From Helicobacter suis HS1 (GTDB taxonomy: Bacteria > Campylobacterota > Campylobacteria > Campylobacterales > Helicobacteraceae), in assembly GCF_026000295.1 (NCBI RefSeq), contig NZ_AP026769.1, forward strand, positions 744,001 to 808,000: a stretch of DNA of 64,000 nucleotides. The letters run 5' to 3'. Both the position numbers and the translations under genes were made by a program. Below, one piece after another: positions 56,846 through 64,000 of this stretch (positions are counted from its first letter, which is position 1; each line of letters begins with the position of its first letter). The notes beneath the pieces were generated by a model, which was not told the origin of the DNA, did not search any database, and saw only the letters and a list, made by a program, of their open reading frames with translations.

Positions 56846-59800
56846 ATGTTATTAAGTCTAAACGGCCTCAACAAAGGCGCTAGAGAATACAAGGCAGAAA
56901 TCACCCGCCAAAGTATTTTAAAAGTTAAGAATGCTAAAGACTTAAGTCAGGAACAGAAAAGCCAAATCTATCGCGATAGAAACATCTTAACGAATTACTT
57001 TAATAGCTTATTCAAAGATGAAAACGAGGACTTAAAGGAATATCAAGAAAATTTAAAATCTCAAGCGATCACTAAAGACCTCCAAAAGGCCATAACGCTG
57101 TATGACAATATCGCACCCGGTAAAAGTGTAGCTAGTTTGATCTTTGGGAGTGATCCTAAAGAAGTGGCAGAATATAGAAAAGGCGCAACAGATATTGCTA
57201 AAGGTTTAGGGTTTGATAACTTAGAGTTTAGCAACAAGGGCGAGATTTACGCCATTAAAGATAACAAAACCTATAAAGTTAATGATAGTTTCTTTGATAA
57301 CTTTAAAAACATTATTGCAGCCAATGCAGGCAGTATAACAGGGAGTTTAGTAGGCAGTCTAGTAGGCGCAGCTAAGGGGGCAAGCAGAGGCAGCAGAGGC
57401 GGATTAGTAGGCACTATTGCAGGCGGAGCAATTGGGGCATTTGTTGGAGGTGCAGGTGATGCAGCCCTAACTAATTTTGTGCTAAACCGCGATCAAAACT
57501 TCAACGAAACAATCAAACATGCCACACAAGAGGGGTTATTAAGTGTAGTGGGTGATGTTGCCTTTATGGGCGCAGCTAAGGCTATTGCTAAAGTAGGCGA
57601 CATTCCTAAAGCTTTAGGTAGAGCTAGTGATTATCTACCCGTAGTGGGCACACTTAAGCGGGCAATGAGTGGAAATGATAGAGCCGCACAAAGACTTATC
57701 AATCAGGTTTACACTCCAGAACAAGAACAGGCCTTAAAAGAATTTGGGCAAAGCTTTGGAGGTGGGACTAAATTTGAAAATGCTAAAAGCCCACTAAGAG
57801 AGAAAATAGCAAGTAGTTTTGGGGAGGATAGCGGGGCGCTTAAAGCCTTTGATAGTGCTTATAATATTCTAACTTTGCCCACACATACAGAGAGACAAGA
57901 GGGCTTTATTAGGGCTATTAGAGCCGATGAGAGCGGGAATTTATTAGCCTTTCTAACTGAAGCGGCAAATAGCAGTGTACAAGCCCATAACACCCTTAAA
58001 AGTATTCTAAACAAGACTACAGCAAACCTAAAAGAACAGCTTGAAAATCTCCAGCTAAATAAGGGCGATATAAAGGCAATCTTTGATGATCTAGAAAAAG
58101 GCACTAAGGAAAGTTATAACGACGCTATAGACAAAACAATCCCAGCGGTGCTAACAAACGATATTAAGACCACACTAAACCCAGAGAATAAAGCCAATGG
58201 ATTAAGTTTTAACCAGTTTAAAGCCGAGTTAAAAGATCAAGGTTTAGATCAAGAGGCTAAAGGCTTTTTAAATGTGATTGAGAAAAACATTTATAACCCT
58301 GCAGGGGTGAACTTTAGACAACTCAATAGCTCTCTTAAGCTCCTTAATGCTTATCACAAGAATACTAAAGACCCTAACTTTAAAGATTATATCAATAGAG
58401 CTTTAGAAGGGTTTTTAAGAAGAGACATTAAAGCAGGCATTGATAACTTATTTGAACAACTCCCTAAAAATAAAGTAGATCAATACAAAGAACTCTACAA
58501 CACCGCGCTAAATGATTATGCGACTATGAAACAGACCCTAAAAGATGTTAAGAAATTAGGGCTAAGAGATGCGCACAATAGCACAGAAAAAGCCCTTGAT
58601 AGCCTTATTAAGTTTACTAAAGGGCAGGGTGATAAGCTAGATAATCTCAGTGCCATTAGCAAAGGTTTAAGTAACTCTAATAGAGAAGTCTTAGAACTTA
58701 ATATGCTTGATAGACTTTTTAAAAAATCCCTTGTTGATGCCCAAGATATTAGCGTGCTAGATAGCTTTAAGTTTATGAATGCGCTAGAGGAACTTAAAGA
58801 GAGTAGTTTTAAAACTCAAGGCGCTAAAGACTTTATAGAAATTGCTAAGGGCTTTCATAGATTATTTAATCAAGATAGCGCTATTGCTAAAGCGCTTAAG
58901 CCCACTACGGGGGGAACTATTGGAAGTAGTATTGCTACTAGTGTAGGCGGGGCTGCACAATTCCAAGTTACTAAAGCCGCCTTTGGCTTTATTGTTAGAA
59001 CTCTGCCCTATATCCCCTTTGCTAAAGCACTCAATGATAAAGTAAGTGGTGCAGCACTCAGATATCACATTAAAGCCGCATTAAATAAGAGCCACAGCAT
59101 AGAGGCCTTTAAACAAAATCTTAACAAAATCGCAAGTAGAGCTGAATTTAGCAACGCTACTAGAGCCCTAATTAGAGAGATTGAACAGAATTTACCTAAG
59201 AGTGTGGAGGGTGGGGGCACTCAAACAAATATAGAGGGGAGAGCTCTACAAAATGAAGTGCCTGTAAAGGTACAAGATCAAGCACAAGTAGTTAAGGCAC
59301 AAGAAATACAAGATACAGAATTAGCGCCTAAGAGTGTGGGCAACACACCCGCAGCAGAACAAACACTACCCACTAAAACCAAATTAGAAAGAGATTTAGC
59401 CCCACAAGAAATACACGAGGTAATTAGCAAGTGGGATTTAAGCGCCACAAGTAATAAGAGTGGCAAACAAAGATTAGTGGTTGCTAGAGTAGAAGCAAAG
59501 GAGGCAGAAGAACTAACAAAAGCCCTTGAATTCACAGGTGAGAGGGACTTAGTCCGAGAGATCGACTCCCACCAAGTGATCCACGCCCTTAAACAACATG
59601 GCGATATAGCCAAAGAAGCGCAAAGAGGGCAAATTGCGATCAACTTAGAGGATATTAGCCACTACATAGACACCATAAAAGAAGCCGACTTTAAGCATAT
59701 CCAAGATAATAGGCGCGTGTTATATGCTAAGCAAGTTAACGGGCATGTTGTTGTGATAGAGGAGGCGTTAAGCGGGCAAGATAAATTAAGATTTTTTGAT

Positions 59801-62581
59801 ATGTGGAAACAAAGAGGCAAGCTTAATAAGGAAGTATTGCTATCCCACAGCCAACGCCCTAACACGACTTCAAGCCTTAATCTTGAAGGCCATATGCCTA
59901 GCAATATCACGACCCCTCCTACGCCTTCCTCAAAGGGATACGACTTAGACCGAACTCTAAGCAGGGGTTATCAGCCAGAGGCTACTAAATCCCCCCTTAA
60001 AAGTCAAGAGACTAACACTAATAACTACATTGATGTAGAAGTGATCGATCACCCTAAAGCACTCCCCTACAAGACTACAGGACAGATTTATAAAGAGGCT
60101 AAAGCTAAGGGTTTAAGCTATGTAGAGTTTAAGGCTTTAAGAGATCAAGAAAAAGCCACTAGAGCCCTACACACCACAAGATACATTGAGTTTAAAAAAG
60201 CTGAAAGTCAAAACATTAAAGATTTGCTAGATTCTAGTAAACCCTTAAGAATGCTTAAACCTACTGAAATTACAGAGAGATTATTAGATCAGGTTAAAAA
60301 GCACAATGCTAAGGTGTGGGTTGGAGAACTTAAAGATTTAACATTAGCTAATCAACTTAAGCTAGATACAAACCACCCCATTAAAATTACCTTTAATGGT
60401 AGTTCACTTACCCATGTAGAAAAACAACACGGCCAACATTCCATTCACTATCTTAAAAACAAACAACCCCCAGTAGGGATACAAGATATTAGGGAGTATC
60501 CTAAAGTGATCAATGAGGCGGATGTAAGCAAGATTATAGAAAACAAAGACGGCCAAAAGCTATTAGCTAGTGCTAAACAAATTAACGGGTATTTTATGGT
60601 GGTAGAGACTATTAGCACAAAACACAATGAGCTAAAACTTAAAACACTTTATAAGGAAAATGGAGAGTGGAGTAAAAATAAAATCTTTAGCGATAATGGC
60701 AACATGGGTTTACGACTATCTAAAGATAGCGAAGACTCGCTAAGCCCTAAACCTAGTGTCCACTTAGACGCACGACCCCAAGTTACCACCCCCGATAGTA
60801 GTAGCCTCCCACTTAAAAATCAAGATGAGTTAACCCCTGAAGTACAAGAACTTCTAACTAAAATTAGGCAGGATTGGAATAACAAAGTTAACAGCAATTC
60901 TAAAACAGACTTTCAAAAAGCCGTGAACAAACATTTAGGCTTAGAAAATGGTAATTATTCCCCTAATCTATCGCCTGATGTGAAAAAGGCCTTAAAGCAT
61001 AGCTATGATCAAGATAGTTTGAGTATTGCTAAGGGAATTGAAATAGACTATCCGATTAAAGCCACCCAAACCCTACCCTACTTCAAAACCGCTTTAGAAA
61101 ATCCAGATTATCTCTTGCAAAACTTAAGGGGGAGGTTGAAATTTATAAAAAAAATAGATGAGGATCATTACGCGGTAGTGCAGTGGAATAGGTATTTTAA
61201 CAGCTTTGATCCTAAAAAGGATACCCCATATTGGCGCTTAGAATTATGGGATCAAGAATCGCTAAAAAGTGAACTTAAATACACTAATTCAACCGACCCT
61301 ATAGATTTAGCAAGAGGATTTACTAGCAAACAGATACATAATGGCCAATTAGGCTTTAGCAAAGAGGAAGTAAACAAATGGCGTTTAGAGGAACTAGAAA
61401 GAAGTAATGCACACAAAGCAGCATTACAAAAAGATATAGAGGAAATGGTCAAAGAAGAGACCTCAAAAAAGAACACTAAACCCAAAAAAGCCAAAGATTA
61501 TAACCAGCCTGAAAAGATCAGTTTAGATAATTTATACAAAGTCTCTACAAATCTACCGGTGAATGCGAGCTTTGGGAAAAATTATACTTCCTATCGGTGG
61601 AATGGCAAGAAAGAAAAGGCCATTGAGGGGCTTTTACACTTAATGTATGAAAAAACGCGCAGGAGTGGCCAAATTGCCCCCGCATTCTACAGACAAGATT
61701 TAGGCGGCATTGATGTATATACACAATTTGAACTTAAAAGCATTGGAGGCTCTGGTATCAAAGATCAGCCCAGTAAAGGCCTAGAATTACTTAAAGATCA
61801 ACCACAAGACTTTTTAACACCTGTTGGGCAAGCTAATAAAGACTTTCAAAAATGGCGCAACACCCATTTAGCAGCTTATATTACTAAAACGATCTTAGAG
61901 GGTGATGTAATAGAAGTAGGTCATAATAAAGTCATTTTGAGCATGAGAGATACCTACAATGGCAAGATATGGGATATTGAAGCAGGAATACATTTTACAA
62001 ACAATGCAGACCCCAGCCAGCCTAAGCGTTATATGCTTGAGGAGTTTAAAGTTAGGGAAGTCAAAGAGAAACCCGCATTAAGTAGAAGTGAGGGAAAGAC
62101 TTCCACTACTAAATCAGAAAATCAAGAAATCCCCCATAATAAAGCCTTTGGTACAAACTTTAAAGAGTTTTACCATGATCCTAAAGGGGCAATTGCTAAA
62201 CTCATAGAGGTTAAAGAAGGCCAAGTTGCAGGGGCATTTTATAGAGAGGATTTAGGCGATATAGATTTGGTGTGGGGGGAAATTAGAGATCAAGGTGGTA
62301 AGCTTAAAGGGCATGGACTAGCTAAGATCGTAGAAAAACACCTTGATGACTTTAAAGGGTTTGAGGGGAATAGTGCACTTGAGAAGTTAGGTAGGGGGTT
62401 GGAGGAAATAGTAGAAAATGGAAAAGTAGTTATGCAAGAAAACCAAAGAGCTACGATTGTATGGCACGAAGGGAAACACTTATACAAAGTGGGACTTAAA
62501 AATAATTGGATGGGCAAACCAACTAAAAATAGATGGATTGTAACCGCCTATCAAGATAACAAGGTGAAGGAGAAGCCTTAA
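56846..62581 (+). CDS. Giant phage polyvalent protein with several nuclease-like domains
   Basis: 1911 residues, likely a virion-associated polyvalent protein injected with phage DNA. Order: a helical N-terminus; a glycine-zipper stretch near residues 165-210 (SLVGSLVGAAKGASRG, AGGAIGAFVGGAG) that could insert in membranes; a long coiled-coil region (about 330-830). Then repeated barnase/EndoU-like (PBECR, DUF3519-type) units: near 900-1000 (VIHALKQHGDIAKEAQRGQI), 1178-1290 (LTHVEKQHGQHSIHYLK), 1380-1480, 1608-1740 (APAFYRQDLGGIDVY) and 1768-1908 (GAFYREDLGDIDLVWG). Assignments rest on recollection of the family. The ATG at 56846 has no ribosome binding site and a stop lies six codons upstream, so the N-terminus may be cut. 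A decayed relative is at 9034-10396. Confidence 0.75.
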   Translation: MLLSLNGLNKGAREYKAEITRQSILKVKNAKDLSQEQKSQIYRDRNILTNYFNSLFKDENEDLKEYQENLKSQAITKDLQKAITLYDNIAPGKSVASLIFGSDPKEVAEYRKGATDIAKGLGFDNLEFSNKGEIYAIKDNKTYKVNDSFFDNFKNIIAANAGSITGSLVGSLVGAAKGASRGSRGGLVGTIAGGAIGAFVGGAGDAALTNFVLNRDQNFNETIKHATQEGLLSVVGDVAFMGAAKAIAKVGDIPKALGRASDYLPVVGTLKRAMSGNDRAAQRLINQVYTPEQEQALKEFGQSFGGGTKFENAKSPLREKIASSFGEDSGALKAFDSAYNILTLPTHTERQEGFIRAIRADESGNLLAFLTEAANSSVQAHNTLKSILNKTTANLKEQLENLQLNKGDIKAIFDDLEKGTKESYNDAIDKTIPAVLTNDIKTTLNPENKANGLSFNQFKAELKDQGLDQEAKGFLNVIEKNIYNPAGVNFRQLNSSLKLLNAYHKNTKDPNFKDYINRALEGFLRRDIKAGIDNLFEQLPKNKVDQYKELYNTALNDYATMKQTLKDVKKLGLRDAHNSTEKALDSLIKFTKGQGDKLDNLSAISKGLSNSNREVLELNMLDRLFKKSLVDAQDISVLDSFKFMNALEELKESSFKTQGAKDFIEIAKGFHRLFNQDSAIAKALKPTTGGTIGSSIATSVGGAAQFQVTKAAFGFIVRTLPYIPFAKALNDKVSGAALRYHIKAALNKSHSIEAFKQNLNKIASRAEFSNATRALIREIEQNLPKSVEGGGTQTNIEGRALQNEVPVKVQDQAQVVKAQEIQDTELAPKSVGNTPAAEQTLPTKTKLERDLAPQEIHEVISKWDLSATSNKSGKQRLVVARVEAKEAEELTKALEFTGERDLVREIDSHQVIHALKQHGDIAKEAQRGQIAINLEDISHYIDTIKEADFKHIQDNRRVLYAKQVNGHVVVIEEALSGQDKLRFFDMWKQRGKLNKEVLLSHSQRPNTTSSLNLEGHMPSNITTPPTPSSKGYDLDRTLSRGYQPEATKSPLKSQETNTNNYIDVEVIDHPKALPYKTTGQIYKEAKAKGLSYVEFKALRDQEKATRALHTTRYIEFKKAESQNIKDLLDSSKPLRMLKPTEITERLLDQVKKHNAKVWVGELKDLTLANQLKLDTNHPIKITFNGSSLTHVEKQHGQHSIHYLKNKQPPVGIQDIREYPKVINEADVSKIIENKDGQKLLASAKQINGYFMVVETISTKHNELKLKTLYKENGEWSKNKIFSDNGNMGLRLSKDSEDSLSPKPSVHLDARPQVTTPDSSSLPLKNQDELTPEVQELLTKIRQDWNNKVNSNSKTDFQKAVNKHLGLENGNYSPNLSPDVKKALKHSYDQDSLSIAKGIEIDYPIKATQTLPYFKTALENPDYLLQNLRGRLKFIKKIDEDHYAVVQWNRYFNSFDPKKDTPYWRLELWDQESLKSELKYTNSTDPIDLARGFTSKQIHNGQLGFSKEEVNKWRLEELERSNAHKAALQKDIEEMVKEETSKKNTKPKKAKDYNQPEKISLDNLYKVSTNLPVNASFGKNYTSYRWNGKKEKAIEGLLHLMYEKTRRSGQIAPAFYRQDLGGIDVYTQFELKSIGGSGIKDQPSKGLELLKDQPQDFLTPVGQANKDFQKWRNTHLAAYITKTILEGDVIEVGHNKVILSMRDTYNGKIWDIEAGIHFTNNADPSQPKRYMLEEFKVREVKEKPALSRSEGKTSTTKSENQEIPHNKAFGTNFKEFYHDPKGAIAKLIEVKEGQVAGAFYREDLGDIDLVWGEIRDQGGKLKGHGLAKIVEKHLDDFKGFEGNSALEKLGRGLEEIVENGKVVMQENQRATIVWHEGKHLYKVGLKNNWMGKPTKNRWIVTAYQDNKVKEKP

Positions 62582-62606
62582 AGATTATCCACTCCAAAGG
62601 CTTTAC

Positions 62607-62628
62607 TAGTAACGAGACTCTGTTACTA
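62607..62628 (+). terminator. Hairpin after the polyvalent gene
   Basis: TAGTAAC - 8 nt - GTTACTA, a perfect 7-bp stem 25 bases after the stop of the polyvalent gene. No U-run follows, so it may be an RNA-stabilising or weak termination structure rather than a classical terminator. Confidence 0.3.
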
Positions 62629-62671
62629 AACTCCAAAAGAAACATTACCATAACACCCCTTAAATCCTAAC

Positions 62672-62920
62672 ATGAATATCAAACTTACCACCACCCTAAC
62701 CTTGTTACTCACCGCCTGCACCCCCCGCGTTATCTACCAAAAGGTTTATATCCCCACTAAGTGTAATATTATTAAGCCAGAGAGACCGCCTAAAAGTTTG
62801 CACTTTATAGATTATCTGAAAGAGTTGTTGATCTACACTGAAAGGCTAGAAAAAGATTTAGAGTTTTGCACAAAAGAGATTAAGCCCACACCTACAAACC
62901 CCGCACAAGTGGCACAATAA
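62672..62920 (+). CDS. Small phage lipoprotein, possibly outer spanin (Rz1-like)
   Basis: 82 residues with signal and lipobox MNIKLTTTLTLLLTAC (Cys at 16), then VIYQKVYIPTKCNIIKPERP and a short helical segment (YLKELLIYTERLEKDLEF), and a Pro/Thr-rich end. Small lipoproteins with a KVYIPTKC-type strand next to late phage genes resemble the o-spanins that fuse the outer membrane during lysis; this is inferred. It lies between the polyvalent gene and the portal gene on the same strand. No strong ribosome binding site. Confidence 0.5.
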   Translation: MNIKLTTTLTLLLTACTPRVIYQKVYIPTKCNIIKPERPPKSLHFIDYLKELLIYTERLEKDLEFCTKEIKPTPTNPAQVAQ

Positions 62921-63440
62921 CCATATCTAAACCATTAGAGAGCTAAAAAAGAGAAAAGGGGCAGAGTGTTGGAGGGGCTTAAATGGGGCTTAAATAAGAG
63001 AGATTTAAGCTTATAGAATTAGGCTTAGCTAGCTTGAGTGTGATAGGCTAAAGTTAAAAACACATAACTATGGACACTTGCTACAAGTGAGGCGCATTAA
63101 TTAGCCTAGAGCTCCACACCGCCCAACAAATGCCCATAACAACGCGGGTTTAAAGGTGTGTGAGAGCTCTACTAGGTGAAATAACACCCTTAGAAAGCCC
63201 CTAAAATAGGGGGTTGGGCTAGGCTAGAGCTCTTGCAAGACCTACAAGTGGGCGCTAGAGCCCCGCATTCACTCCCTACAATTCACAAATCCTAACCCTT
63301 TAAAGATTTTACAAACTTTGCTAATCTAGCTAAATCCGTTGCTGATTATTCCTTTGTAGAACGGATCTTGTGGCGGGTAACCCTAAACCTTCTAAATGGC
63401 ACTTAGAAACACACTCTCCCGCCACAAGTAAAGGTTAAGA
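62921..63440 (+). other. Structured noncoding stretch before the portal gene
   Basis: 520 bp without an open frame of note, but with several hairpins. CACTTG-CTA-CAAGTG lies at 63075-63089. A bulged 13-bp stem pairs 63108-63120 with 63155-63170 (AGAGCTC/GAGCTCT and CACACC/GGTGTG). CCCCT-AAAAT-AGGGG lies at 63198-63212. An 11-bp stem CTTGTGGCGGG/CCCGCCACAAG (63367-63377 with 63418-63428) encloses a second stem TTCTAA/TTAGAA and ends 12 bases before the portal ATG. It may be a phage small RNA, a packaging signal or a leader controlling the portal gene. Confidence 0.5.
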
Positions 63441-64000
63441 ATGAAAAGTTACACAGAATTAGAACAAGATTTTAGAACCGATTTTAACCACGCACAAACC
63501 AGCATTGAGGAGTTTAAAAAGGCTAAAGCTTATTATCACGGGGAACAACTCCCCCCCGATGTGTTAAATATCATTGAGGAGCGTGGACAGACCCCGATTG
63601 TGGAAAATATCTACAAAATGATCATTAACAAGATTTTAGGCTATAAGATAAGTAGCATTCAAGAAGTTAGGCTAACTCCTAGACAAGAACAAGACAAGCC
63701 CTTAGCTGATCTGCTAAATGACTTACTCAAATACTTTTCCCAAAAGCGCAACTATGATAAGGAGATTATTAAGCGGGATAGAGATTTGTTAATGGGCGGG
63801 TTAGGCGTGATTGGGTTGTGGACAATAGGCGATAGTGAGGGCAATATTGATATTGAAATTAAGGCAATTAGCCCTGAGAGTTTCATTATTGATTATTTTA
63901 GCACCGATAGCAATGCCTTAGATGCTAGGCGCATGCATAAGATGTTAGTTGTAGATGAGGAAAGCCTAAAAAGATTATTGCCCGGTGTGGAAGTGGTGTA
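63441..64000 (+). CDS. Phage portal protein (P22-like), 5' part
   Basis: The open frame continues past the window edge; 186 codons are visible. MKSYTELEQDFRTDFNHAQT starts the protein, then AKAYYHGEQLPPDVLNII, GQTPIVENIYKMIINKILGY and ERD-like RDRDLLMGGLGVIGLWTIG, with ISPESFIIDYFSTDSNALDA. This succession (YYxGxQ, NxI...K...G, P..f..Dp.s...D..DA) is that of P22-type portal proteins, which form the dodecameric DNA entry ring of the capsid. AAGGTTAAG precedes the ATG at 63441, right after the 11-bp stem. It shows the region is a prophage with morphogenesis genes. Confidence 0.85.
   Translation, partial: MKSYTELEQDFRTDFNHAQTSIEEFKKAKAYYHGEQLPPDVLNIIEERGQTPIVENIYKMIINKILGYKISSIQEVRLTPRQEQDKPLADLLNDLLKYFSQKRNYDKEIIKRDRDLLMGGLGVIGLWTIGDSEGNIDIEIKAISPESFIIDYFSTDSNALDARRMHKMLVVDEESLKRLLPGVEVV

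Noticed and set aside
59278-59910. Long frames antisense to the polyvalent gene (also 57859-58104, 58862-59068, 61252-61494)
   Set aside because: Shadow frames within one uninterrupted coding region, with Ser/Leu-rich nonsense composition.

Overview
The window reads as chromosome of a gastric Helicobacter that is not H. pylori (H. felis / H. bizzozeronii / H. heilmannii type). Many conserved genes have H. pylori-like products and order: ccoI-trmN6-ribD-gltS, a U32 peptidase next to cheZ, lolA/secA/lolCE, and dapC-murC-membrane protein-mutS2. It also carries propionate genes (prpE-prpB-prpC), an alginate lyase and McrBC, which are not typical of H. pylori. The species is inferred from gene content only.

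Layout. 0-4 kb: methylcitrate-cycle genes on the minus strand; prpE is frameshifted at a G9 tract. 4-5 kb: a frameshifted aldo/keto reductase whose 3' end is cut by a tnpB element. 5-10.4 kb: a mobile patchwork with a tyrosine recombinase, a 362-bp inverted repeat carrying its 5' end, an ISHp608-like tnpB element, and a decayed phage polyvalent toxin gene. 10.5-13 kb: MFS transporter and SppA. 13-15.4 kb: a broken GT90 LPS glycosyltransferase with a G12 tract, then a gene graveyard of partial copies of the neighbouring pseC and ccoI. 15.4-24.3 kb: pseC, ccoI, trmN6, ribD, gltS, carboxynorspermidine dehydrogenase and a YedE transporter. 24.3-25.8 kb: nested IS and restriction-enzyme remnants. 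25.8-43.5 kb: core genes (U32 peptidase, cheZ, trpB-trpCF-trpD, lolA, secA, lolC/E, RRM protein, uvrC, dapC, murC, mutS2). 43.5-56.8 kb: accessory DNA with IS copies, alginate lyase, McrBC, a tnpB-less IS605 derivative, a YafQ-type toxin and two glycosyltransferases. 56.8-64 kb: a prophage segment with a 1911-aa polyvalent protein, a spanin-like lipoprotein, a structured noncoding stretch and the start of the portal gene.

Recurring themes. (i) Six genes are each broken by one-base indels, mostly in homopolymers (prpE, AKR, GT90, alginate lyase, GT9, YafQ toxin). This is either phase variation or residual sequencing error, and the sequence alone cannot decide. (ii) Three 1.2-1.7-kb elements of one IS200/IS605 family carry intact TnpB nucleases, but the only TnpA here has an in-frame stop. 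(iii) Four short direct duplications (35-240 bp) of intact chromosomal genes all sit 2.80-2.89 kb to the left of their source, at rearrangement junctions. (iv) The same family of phage polyvalent toxin proteins occurs twice, once nearly whole and once as a wreck.

No rRNA, tRNA or CRISPR array was recognised. The strongest candidates for something new are the tnpB-less element that joins a promoter to an IS605 right-end (omega-RNA-like) region, the multi-nuclease polyvalent protein, and the structured leader upstream of the portal gene.
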